64,000 nucleotides of DNA from Bactericera cockerelli (taxonomy: Eukaryota > Arthropoda > Insecta > Hemiptera > Triozidae): positions 37,103,112 to 37,167,111 of the forward strand of contig CM044961.1 of assembly GCA_024516035.1 (NCBI GenBank). The letters are read 5' to 3'. The translations under genes were made by a program, and so were the position numbers. The notes beneath the pieces are model-generated. The model had not been told where the DNA came from. It was given only the letters and a program-made list of their open reading frames with translations, and searched no databases. This document shows positions 37,401 to 50,500 of the stretch, piece after piece; position 1 is the first letter of the stretch, and each line of letters starts with the position of its first letter.

Positions 37401-40400
37401 TTCTACTAAATTCAGCATGTCATACTATCGAGATATCTTTCATTCCATATCCCACTTCATCAAACACCTCGGCCGAGGTGTGAAGAACGCCTATACAAAG
37501 AAAGAGACAGCCCGGCAGAGTGTAAGGTTACGGAAAACATAGTTCCCATGCATTTCATGTACTTTCAGCCAGCGAAAAGTGCAACATGAATTTCAAAAAT
37601 CGCGATTTTTATTGCATAAATGGGCTTTACGTTGAAAAATAAGTTGATTTGACTCTTTGTTTGACTTCCTAGGCCACCGGGAACCCTATTTTCGAGACCC
37701 CCCCAACAATCGTGAAAGACATGAAAAGATTCATAATTTTGTTTTTTTTTTTTTTTTTTTTTTTTTCTGTTTTTTTTCATACGGATCCTTTGAGACCCGA
37801 CTTCGTGTCTTTAACTTGGCACTGAAGATTAAGTGAGGTGTCTAAAGTGATCAAGATATAATGGAGATGAGCCCGGACCAAAAAAAAATTCTAAATTATA
37901 AGCGGGCGGGCCATTTGGGCGGCCTCGGGTTTTGGGAGCCCAAATCGGGAATTGAACGATAATACTAATCTTAAGTGGTATCAAATGAAAGATCTTGATG
38001 AGCAGATACCAAATTTATTGATTTTATTCCTTCATCCGGTCCACTGGGTGGCACCTGGTGGCCTTTTCATTTTCTTTGGCGGGTAGGTACCTTCGAATCC
38101 TTAGCTTAGTGGTCAGATCTTGGCCAGTATGTATTTTTCGACCTCGCTCTCTCACTGCAAAATTTTAATGTTTAAGTTTCCAAGTATTAATTTAGTTAAT
38201 TTTCCGTCAGTTTCTTTAGAAGATAACTTTGTCTATTGGTAGCATGCTCGACCCGCCACCCAGTCAGCATGGGTTCGAATCCTGGCGGGGACGAAATTTT
38301 TTAGCTCTATATTTTCAATTTGGGCTTAACGTTGTTTTGTTTTTCCGATCTTTCTATTTGATCTTCATGACGACCCCATTACCCTCGCGAGGAAAATTTT
38401 AGTAGTTGCAGAATTGGGCAATGACCTGTGGCGGCATTACGAGATTGATTTTGGACAATCATGGTTGGATGGAGATAAAATATGATGAATTAGCTACTCA
38501 CTAAAAATTGTGACAAAGTAGTGACTTTGGCCAAGTGGGTAGCATACTAGGCTTGCACGCATGATGACTTGGGTTCGATCCCCTTCAGGAAAGTTTTTTT
38601 TTCTCTGTCCATTATGTCCGGGGTACACTCATACCTCGTGAGGTATTGATAAGGGACGTCACCACCGAGTTCTCTCCCGCTCATGGTTTTATCAACACCA
38701 AATTGTATCCCGTCGCGTCGGTTGCATTTTTACCCGATTTTATACCTACGTAGTTTAGACCTGGCATAAAAATTATAATCGAAACACCTAGGAATCATTG
38801 ATATAGACCTGAGGCATGGACTTCTAATTATTTTTACTAACCCTATGATAAACACAAGGCATGGCCTATACATTTACCTAACCCTACTATAAACCCGAGG
38901 CATTGCCTTCTATGTATTATCCCTAACCCTACTATATTCCCGAGGCATGGCCTTCTATGTATTTTACCTAACACTACTATACACTGAAGGCATTGCCTTT
39001 CATTAGTAGAGATTTAAAAGATTTCCTTATAAAAGGCCCATTCTTATATAAAAATGATAATTTTATAATTCTCATTTTCTTAAATGCCTAATGTAAAAAA
39101 GCATGGTCTTATTTCCGGGAGAGATACTCGTGGTGACCCCTGCAACAAGGCGGAGAGAATTCGGGTAAGATAAGGTCAACGGGAGAGAACTCAGTAACTC
39201 ACCTTGATAAGGTGATTAACTGATTACAAATGAATTTCTTTGGCATTTGTAAATCCAGGTGTTTTAGTGTCCCTCATAGGAGGCTCCGAGGTCTATTTAG
39301 CATTGAAAGATAAACCTAATCATGTTGAGTATAGAATTAAAAGGTCTTGCATTGAAATTTATATATTATTTACTCACTTTGGGGACTCAGGAGGCCAAAT
39401 CTGTGATCCAAATACATATTGACCTTAGAAAAATTAAATACGTACTGCTAAAACTATATCTTAAAAAAAGACAACTTGGTACATTCACATTTTCCCAGCT
39501 TATCTACTTTTGTTATTCATAATGTTTCAGTAGTGTATGAATCTATATTTTTATACAAAAAGAACTGATATCCCCCCAAAAACACCACTTCGTGGTTATA
39601 AAAAGAAGAACGCGACACTCAAAAGAATGATTATAATTAGCTAAAAATAAATGATATCAAATTGAGAACACCTTACCACCTCTCTTTCTGTATCTCTGCA
39701 CTCCTCTCTGAATTTATTCCTCTTATGTTTATCTTTCTTTATCCTTTCTAGGGGTCATCCCAAACTTGATTTCTCTTTAAATTTACTTGTTGCACGGCAA
39801 TAAAAAAGGCGGTCGCGGTGTAATTTTCTCGATTCAAATCAAATAAGTTCAGAAAAATCATACTCCGACCGCCATTTTTATTGCCGTGCAACAAGTAAAT
39901 TTAAAGAGAAATCAAGTTTGGGATGACCCCTAGAAAGGATAAAGAAAGATAAACATAAGAGGAATAAATTCAGAGAGGAGTGCAGAGATACAGAAAGAGA
40001 GGTGGTAAGGTGTTCTCAATTTGATATCATTTATTTTTAGCTAATTATAATCATTCTTTTGAGTGTCGCGTTCTTCTTTTTATAACCACGAAGTGGTGTT
40101 TTTGGGGGGTTATTATCTCACCATGTTGCAGGGTTTCCAATGAAACCCTTACAGTGTACACTGCGACCTAATCGGATATATTTTGATAAGTTGATTCTAT
40201 TTGGTTTTAACGTCCTGATTTGAGATAGTCAGAACGGGGTTTCTACCCTCCGTTCGCTGGAAATCGTACCAACTACTAACCTTAACCTCACCCAGCCTGG
40301 GTCGGACCAGCCACACGTGTTCAGAGGCAAAAGATTTTTTTTGTGCCCCAAATCAGGATCTCTGGACTACGGGCAGTGGCTAAACTTGATAGGTTCTAAT

Positions 40401-41533
40401 TTTGGATGCGTCAAGCGACCCCTAAAATCGATACAGCACTAGAGATGTACTTTTAATAATAAATAAATATTATTTAATAAAAAATCATAAATAACAAAAT
40501 GTTTAGTATGTACATAAAGCATAAAGATATAAGTACATAGGTGTACTCGTACAATACACTGTACATACATATAGGAAGGCGGGGGTAAGAATAAACTTTC
40601 AATGCATACTAAGTCAGTGTTGCAATATTTGCCATGAATAAAGTTCTATGTTATTTATGTAACAATATTTACTTTTATAAGGTACTACATGTCAAGGGAG
40701 GGCCCCAGAGTATCTTCATACATTATCAGTGATTTCCAAAAAGTGACGAATTTTAATACGATGTGGAACCACCAATTACACCGTTTGTTTCTTCAGATGA
40801 ACATGTGCTATTGTTTTTGAGAATATTATAAATGAGGTCTGGCATAAAGTGTTGATTCAAAAATAGTACAGAATTGTGCCACAATAAGTCCATGTGAACT
40901 TTTATTGATAGAAAGTCTTGGATTTAATTCTACGAATTTTTAGAAGTTTGTCTGCCTGTTTGTTACGCGTAAACTCTTGAGAGGATGCTTTCATTTAAAT
41001 AAAAGTCGGTGGGTAATTCTGTCAATTGTTCGTCAAGTTTCTCTTTGTTTTCCTTTATTTATTGGTTTTTTTTTAAATTTTATTCAGTAAATTAAATGAA
41101 AGGTGTTCAAATCTGTCACAAAAAAGATGAAAAAACAATAAGATAAAGATTTGAAAAAGAGTTGTGTTCTCTTATGTTAATCCTAATAACATTGTAGTTC
41201 TTCTCATTTTTTCTTGGGACCATTTCACCCCACATTTTAAGAACCGCTCATCAAGATTCACTGATGTGAACTTGGTGAATTTTCCCAGTCAGATTTTTCG
41301 CCAAATATTTCCAGAACACGTACTGTTCCCACCCACCCCTCCTCACCCAGCCCTGGTGGGGCGCGGAGGAGAATAAAATTCAAATTCCCGAGCTGTAGCT
41401 CTGGATTATAGCAGCCTTTCCCATTCACAATGCTCCGCGGAGGCGAGGAGAGGAGAACGTGAGACCTCCGTGGTGGCGAGATTCAATAGCCTCCGGGACT
41501 TGGAGGCAAATTTGTTTCTCTCAGTTTTTGTCT

Positions 41534-41569
<36 letters not shown>

Positions 41570-44500
41570 CGTTGACATGGTAACAAATGGGACTATTTTG
41601 TTCTTTTTGTTGTTGTAGTCGGCTCGCCTACTGCTGGGGGGCCGGGGGAGTGATGGTCTTCACTCTCCAGCCAAACTATGGATTTTTGCTTTATTTATAG
41701 CTAACCTTATTGTTCTTTTTTTCTTAGAAATATAACAGATACGAAACTTTTAGTCCTAACCGATTAGTAGGAGGAAGCTAATTCTATTCTAAAATTAGAA
41801 AAACTGGGACTCTACATATTGTATACTGTCCTTCACAGGAGCTGAAAATAGAATCTTTGTACCCACAGTCCTTTCCAGGAGTGAAATTATATTAATTAAC
41901 TATTCTGAAAATTTCCGCAACTTTTTTGATTGCGTTTATTTTCGATTTCATTAGCGTAGGTTCAAAGTTGTTGTTTTATGCTTAGCCCTTCCCACGACCC
42001 GAAAATATATTAATTCTGAAAATTCTCGCCACATTTTAAATGGCGTTCTATTTTACATCCAATTTCGAGCGAATCACGAAGATTTTGAAACTACCTACTG
42101 AAATTAATAGATTTTTGTATTATTGATAACCTCAAACGTATGTACTACGTATCTAAGGAAAAGTTAAGTTATCATATTTGTGTTAATCACTTTCGTGATA
42201 TTAAAACTACTCAAACTCGCTTTACTAAATCTTTGCTGAACTTGCGACTTGAACCACTGACCTCCAGGTCACAAGTCCGCCACCTTATCGATCAAGCTAC
42301 TGAGGGCGGTTACCTAAGGTACAGTCAAAAGTAGCAACCAACGTGAATGTGCGTGGTGTCTAATAGCACAGGTTTTGTATGTTACTATTTATTTATTTTA
42401 ATAGACAAATGGTCGTGACATATGAAATGAATGACTCATCTGAAAAAAAATATAATAATAATGTATAATCATATGCGACCTTGGAGTGTGGAAAAGTTTT
42501 GTTATGGCGTTTAGCGTAGTCAAAAGTTTTGCTATGACGTTTGGCGTAATCGCAACATATCTTTTGTGATTTCTCCAAGTGAACCTTTTCAGTGTTGTTT
42601 TTCCCTTCACCTATCAGAGGGAGGCATTACATATATCTATCCTATATTATATATAAGACCTGCTTGACTGCTGGAGTAAAAAAACTTTTCAGTCCTACCT
42701 CGGCAGTATAAACAAGGTATATTCTATTCTATATTAAGTATCCACTTTTACTTCGTTGGAACGAGCTTAACCACATAAACATAGACAAGAAACGTCTAAA
42801 ATAGCTGTTTTTAATGCTATAAAATATCGAAGGCTGTAAAACAAGCATCATAAAAACGTAAAACCTTGAAAATTCTCCAAAAAGGTACTTTGTATAAGGT
42901 GGCTGTCGTAATGTATTTTGGTTTATTTCTTCCAACTGGTTGGCTTTTGTAATAATAAATTTTATTTAATCAAGTGTACCTATTTTTCATACATTGACAG
43001 GTTTGCTTTTGAGTTTATGTTCTACTTCCTTCACTTCTTTAAAATCATTTATTGTACTTCTTTCTTTTTGTCTTTCTCCTTTTCTTCTCCTTTTTGACAT
43101 GTCTTCATCCTTATCCTCGTTCTCTTCTTTATCTGCTAACTCCTCTCTCTTCTCAGTTTCCACCTTTTCTTTCTTCTCCCACATGTGCTCACTTGCTCAG
43201 TGGTTGCAAATTTCGGCGATCATCGTCGTTAGTTTCAATCATTTGATTGTTTAGCAGCTACATGTATGATGTTTTTAGTGGTTTTGTTTCCATGTGGATC
43301 ATTCTTTTTTCGGGTGTTTTCGTAACTATCACAATAAAATTCATATCTTGCTGTAGTTGTTGTAAGTATTCTTTTCTTGGTCTTTTCCTAAGCACACACG
43401 GAATGATTCATTGACGTTCAATCATTCCTTTACTCAATCCATTCAGGCCCAAATTATGAAACAGGATCTGTCAATTTTAGTGGACACTATCCCTTAACTT
43501 TCATCTTGAAGACAACTGTAGAGATCATGTCTAAACCAGGCTTTGTAGCTGTATATTACTTCTGTGGTGTAACGTAGCTGTGGCCAGCTTTCGTGTCGGA
43601 AAATCTTGTTTTAGAATACCTATCGGTCGGCTGATAAAATCTAAGGGTCGGCTTAGATTTTTTAATCCTGTTTTATAATATGGCCCTCGATCTTTTTCTC
43701 ATTTGGGACCATCTACTTATACTTTGGATACTTTCATATTCAAAATCAGCCCATGCATAAAATTCCACCCCGTGACTGCCTTGTGTTCCTCAGGGTCCTC
43801 TGCTTTTACCTTGGATATTCTCATCCGCCTTATCTTCTTCCGGTGTGCTCGAGTTTTCTCTGTAGTCCCCATCCCTCTAATCTATTCACTTCAGATGCTC
43901 AGGTTTTGTGTGATGTGAATTTTGATGTCGGATGATATTAATTCATACCGAAAGTTTCTTCGGTGGAAATCCTGTTTTGGATGGGATAGTTTTCTTTGAA
44001 AATTGAAAAAGGTATCAACCTTTGCTCTCCAAGCACAATTATTTTTATGTATCCATAATATTTTTTATTTATTTTTTCTTTCTTTCTTTCTTTCTTAACT
44101 AAATTTGTAGATTGATTACAGATAATATTTATAATAACTAATGCTATGCTTCTTTTATTTCTCATGATATAAAGGTAACAAATACTGTATAACAGTATTT
44201 GAATCCTTCTAGTATTAAGGGAAAAGGCAACTAAATCCCAAATTACTCTCATTCTAATAACTCTACCGAGTGGATTGCGCATCAAGCTTACACGCAGATA
44301 GGTCGGGTTCATATCCTGGCTGTGTAGGTAAAATCTTTATATTTTGGATGAGCTTTATGAGGAAGCAATAAAAAAAAGTATGATTAGGAATGTTAAAATG
44401 TCGTCCAATGTACCAAAATTGTGGGATTCTAACACAAGGAAGCCACGTTGACCTTTCTATGTATTTTACATTCTATCACATTTTTTATTCGATACATTCA

Positions 44501-47500
44501 TGAAGTATTTTGATATGCAATTTTGGAATATGTTCAATATTATTGTACTCGTGTTCCATAATTATGTCTTAACACCCCCTCCATACAAGAAATTTGATTG
44601 CTTGACAGTCGACTTTTGACTCCTGGATCAAAAAAAAAACATCTTCCGTGAAAGAAAACCGAAACAACAAGAAGAGATAGAGCTTTCAAAACAAAGTAGT
44701 AAAACCCGAAGATGGAGAACATTAAGGAAAGCGAACTGAGAAGAGAAGAAAAAAAAAAGATAAAAGATGACGTTGGAAAAGATTTATTCCCAGATAACAC
44801 TTTCTTTACAATTTCCTTTCTGGCTTTCTTTTCACTCGGGCACAAAGGAATGAAATAAGGACCGGGGAATAGCTGTTGAGTTGGCTGTTTAGTCGTGATT
44901 CCCGCAAGTTTCAACTCAACTCAAGTGGTTTGTGGCTTTTGTTTGCGCTGCAGGTGGGAAAAGGGAGTGCGACTGCATTTTCTAATTTGTGTATTTTACC
45001 TTGATGAAATTTTATTGTTCAATCAAGTTTTCCCGAGGGCTTAAGTTCTCTTTTTTGTTCTTGCAATGATGGTGGAGTGGTTTGTAAAGGAGACTGGTAA
45101 TCGAGCTAGCGCGGAATTCTTGGGTTCGGATCCCGCCCAAGATTTTTCCCTCGTTTAATTTAAAGATGGGGATAAAACAACTGTTGTATTTGATGAATTT
45201 GTGAGTCCTAATATTCGTACAGTTAGTTAAGTCATCATATTTGTGTTAATCACAATTGAGATATCATAACTGCTCAAAGTCTCTTTACTCATTTTTTGCT
45301 TAACTTGGGACTTGAACCACCGACCTCCGGGTTACAAGTCCGACGCCTTATCGATCAAGCTACTGAGGTCGGTTTTATTCGTACAGTATGAACAATGGCT
45401 ATTATGCTCACAATTGTTGTTATTATTGGGCCGCGGTGTATTTAACTTCACCAAGTATGATGGTCGCTCGCCAGGCTTATACCGGCTTATCCTAACTTAC
45501 AGATCAGTTTTTCATGAGCCCTAGGTCCTACAATATCCCTTAACAAGCCTCCTGGTGGGAATTTCAACCAATTAAAGCACATTTATATCAGCTGTTAAGT
45601 GATAGCTGCTTGGATTAGTAAATCCTAGATACTTAATTCTGTTCTGAGCGCACGGCAGTGCGCCAGGCCAAGTTCCAGCAAGCACGGCAGTGTATCTTTA
45701 CACGAACCGATTCACCCGGTTTTTCACACACTCATATCTTCGGTTCAATTGATTATAGAGATATGAAATTTGGAACAGAGATTGTCCTAATATCATTAAA
45801 AAGACATTGAAAATTTCAAGACTCTATGCAAAAAACTTTCAGAGGAATGTAATTTTGAAATTTGCGATTTTGATACTGACTGACTGACTGACTGACTGAT
45901 TGACTGACTGACTGACTGACAGATCATCAAAATTATGAGGCACTTCCCGACTACCTAGAAAGCTGAAATTTTGCATGATGGTAGGGATTATTGTAAAAGT
46001 ACAGGGAAAAATCTGAAAACCGAAACTTTCGCATTTATTATGCTGTTAAACGGTGTCGTTTTAGGGAGGAATATATATTATCGATTATGAATCTAAATTA
46101 TGAAGCACTTCCCGACTACCTAGAAAGCTGAAATTTTGCATGATGGTAGGGTTTATTGTTAAAGTACAGGGAAAAATCTGAAAAAGTTCTGAAAACAGTT
46201 AAACGGTGTCGTTTTAGGGAGGAACTATACTATATTATGTATATAAATTATGAGGCACTTCCTTACTACCTATAAGGCTGAAATTTTGCATACTGGTAGG
46301 GTTTATTGTAAAAATACTGGGAAAAATCTGAAAACCGCAACTTTTTCACTTATCATGGTGTATAACGGTGTCGTTTTAGGGAGGAAATATATACTCGATT
46401 ATGGATCTAAATTATGAGGCACTTTCCTACTACCTAGAAAGCTGAAATTTTGCATGATGGTAGGGTTTATTGTAAAAGTACAGGGAAAAATCTGAAAACC
46501 GGAACTTTTTCACTTCTCATGCTGTTAAACGGTGTCGTTTTAGGGAGGAAGTATACTCAATTATGCATATAAATTATGAGGCACTTCCCTACTACCTAGA
46601 AAGCTGAAATTTTGTATGGTGCTAGGGTTCATTGTAAAAGTACAGGGAAAAATCTGAAAACCGGAACTTTCGCACTTATCATGCTGTTAAACGGTGTTAT
46701 TTTAGGGAGGAAGTATACTCAATTATGCATATAAATTATGAGGCACTTCCCTACTACCTACAAAGCTGAAATTTTGTATGGTGCTATGGTTCATTGTAAA
46801 AGTACAGGGAAAAATCTGAAAACCGGAACTTTCGCACTTATCATGCTGTTAAACGGTGTTATTTTAGGGAGGAAGTATACTCAATTATGCATATAAATTA
46901 TGAGGCACTTCCCTACTACCTACAAAGCTGAAATTTTGTATGGTGCTATGGTTCATTGTAAAAGTACAGGGAAAAATCTGAAAACCGGAACTTTCGCACT
47001 TATCATGCTGTTAAACGGTGTTATTTTAGGGAGGAAGTATACTCAATTATGCATATAAATTATGAGGCACTTCCCTACTACCTACAAAGCTGAAATTTTG
47101 TATGGTGCTATGGTTCATTGTAAAAGTACAGGGAAAAATCCGAAAACCGGCACTTTCGCACTATTTCCGCTGTTAAAGGGTGTCGTTTTAGGGAGCATAT
47201 TAAAGTGAAGAATCATGAAATTTTTCATAAAAAATAATGAAACTTGCTGTGAAACGAAGCATTAACAAAAAGTAATGATATCCCACAAAAAAACTACCGT
47301 TAAAAAAGGGCCAAGTTCCAGAACTCCTATCCAAAAAGGTTTCGCCAATGAATGCAGTGATATCTTGTTTGCGGCCAAGTTATCTTGGTACTAAACTATT
47401 TCTTTTATTAACACCCGTTTTCTGGGTTCCTCATTTTGTATGTTTTTAACTGCAAACTATCCTCTCACTTGGCCAGTTTTATGCCATCGGTTATATGGAA

Positions 47501-50500
47501 TATTACCACTATATTTATAGGTACAGAATAATAATATAACCATCACAAGGAGCGAAACTGGCCAAGTTAGAGGATGGTTTGCAGTTAAAAACATACAAAA
47601 TGAGGAACCCAGAAAACGGGTGTTAATAAAAGAAATAGTTTAGTACCAAGATAACTTGGCCGCAAACAAGATATCACTGCATTCATTGGCGAAACCTTTT
47701 TGGATAGGAGTTCTGGAACTTGGCCCTTTTTTAACGGTAGTTTTTTTGTGGGATTCATAATTACAGTTAGTTATTGTTGTTAGGCCAAAAGGCTTTTAAT
47801 TTGAAAGTGATTCGTAACCTTACTACAGAAGACGGCAGCTAGAATCCAGGATATTGATGTGGGTCTTCTTGAGGCACACCCTGTATACCTAGACAGGGCT
47901 TACCTTGAGAACACCCTGTACACTTCTTGATAAATCAACCCCACTGGATGTGCAGGTTACAAAACGAATAAAAATGAATTTGAAGAATACGGGTGCAATT
48001 TTTTTTTCATGTGAGAAAATCCAATGCATTTATATGATCCTGATAACTTCTTGTCTGCTGTCCTGGGGGAAATTATGCAGAAGGTATATCCGTGACGGAT
48101 AGGGAGACTCAGAGCTCATATACAAATACAAGAGTTTATGAATTGAGGGAAGCTTGTTTATTTCATTTATGTATGAGCAATTCAAGTCAGGCTTTATTTA
48201 AACAAAAATCTCAATAATAGGAACCCTCCCAGGTCATGCGATATTTCATCCAATGTTTTTAAACATTTTTTTAAAAATAGAAAGAAAGAAAAAATATGAA
48301 TCTTTTCGTGTATTTCACGATTGTTTGGGTCTTCCCGAAAATAGGGTTCCCGTTGACTTAGGAAGTTCATCAGATCTATAAGAAAATGGAGATCTCTAGC
48401 ATTTTCAACACATTTTTCAATGCTAATGTCATTATACTTAGTTCATCTCTTGAAGAATCTAGATAAGATGATTTAAATTGTTTAATACATTTTTAATTGC
48501 AGGTTAGGTTGTATTTTTGATCCATACCACTGATAAGTAGGTACTTTGATCCATAGGTACCACTGATAAGTAGGTACTTGTAATTTTTAAATTCGAAAGC
48601 AGGACTTGCAGCTAATTCGGCGCGCGCCTGGCTCTTAAAGAAATAATTTCACACACTACAATGTATGCCATTTGTTTCCAGGACAACGTGCCCGTGATTC
48701 ATCTGCTCTCCAAGAAACCGGTGGGCATCCTGCACCTCCTGGACGACGAGTCCAACTTCCCCAAGGCCACCGACGTGTCCTTCCTGGAGAAGTGTCACTA
48801 CAACCACGCCCTCAACGAGTTCTACTCCCGGCCTCGCCTGACAGGCCCGGAGTTCGGTGTGAAGCACTACGCAGGCCCCGTCTGGTACAATGTCGAGGGC
48901 TTCCTGGATAAGAACAGAGACACACTGCGACCCGATGTGGTCGAGTTGCTCATCTCCAGCTCCCTACCGGTGAGTTGTCGAACCTTGTGTGAGCTACCGG
49001 TGAGTTGTCAAACCTTGTGTGAGCTATTGGTGAGTTGTCAAACCTTGTGAGAGCTATCGGTGAGTTTTCAAACATTGTGCGAGTTATCGGTGAGTTGTCA
49101 AACCTTGTGTGAGCTACCGGTGAGTTGTGAGCTTGTGTGAGCTACCGGTGAGTTGTTAAATCTTGTGTGAGCTATCGGTGAGTTTTCAAACATTGTGTGA
49201 GTTATCGGTGAGTTGTCAAACCTTGTGTGAGATACTGGTGAGTTATTAACCTCGTGTGAGCTTATAATTTATGGGTTAGTTACCGTGAGAAGTTATCGGT
49301 GGGTTATCAAATATTTATTCTTTCCTCTGGCTTTAAATGAAATGATCCTCCCCCTCAGATGTTGAGCAAGATGTTCTCGGCCCTACACTGGTCAGTTATT
49401 AACCTCGTGTGAGCTTATAATTTATGGGTAAGTTACCGTAGAAGAGTTACCGGTGGGTTATCAAATATTTATTCTTTCTTCTGTCTTTAAATAAAATGAT
49501 TCTCCCCCTCAGATGTTGAGCAAGATGTTCTCGGCCCTGCGGTCTCGCGATGAGGCCTCCAAGACTCTGAACAAGGCCAACGGCCGCTTCGTGACCATGA
49601 AGCCGCGAACACCCCGGTGGCGGCACGGTTCCACGACTCTCTGTCTCAGCTGCTGGACTCCATGGCCAAGTGTCGGCCCTGGTTCGTGCGCTGCATCAAG
49701 CCCAACGCAGAGAAGGCCCCGATGAGATTCGACATGCCCACAGTTTTGGAACAGCTGAGGTAAGTGATCAGTGATCTCATGGTAGTGAGTGATTTGAGTC
49801 TTAGAGTTTGGGTCGAAATAGGTCGCTCGGGGCGCATTGTGGTAAAAAAAAAATGCCAAAAAATGCCGCAAAAGTGGGTTGGTTGATTAAAAAAAAAAAA
49901 TTAAGACCCATCGAGTTCAAATGGCATCGGTGTCCTGAAGCTTGATATGACATTTATAATTTGATAAGACAATCTGTGTGAGGTTTACAGTTCACAGAAC
50001 TACTAGTAGTCATACAGTCAAACCTGAATAAAAAAAATCTCAAGGGACCGAAATTTTTCTCTTATATCCAGGTTTCTCTTGTAAAGAGATTATTTTCCCT
50101 TAAAGGAGGTAAATTATTGGACCTGGAAATTGTTTTCTCATATTATCCAGGTTTGACTGAATAGGGTCCGCCTAGGTATTGATTTAGAAATAATTATAGT
50201 TTTTATAGTAACTGTTGGAATTTTGAGTAGTTCATTGCTTTGGTTTTCTTCTGTTGAAGGAGGTATTTTTTTGGGGTCAACGAGTCAATGAATGGATGCA
50301 TTTTCTTCAGTTTCATTTATAATATGAAAACTTGACCTGAAAATTAACTTCCCTCTGAGGTTCAGAGCAGACAGAATGGTGGAAAATGCTGGAAACTCGA
50401 ACTTGTTTGCACCATTTCCCTTTTTGTCTTGAACAGGAAATGCATTTGAGTTTACAAAGTTAGAACTTTGCAAAACATAAAAATTCAAGAGAGAAATTTT

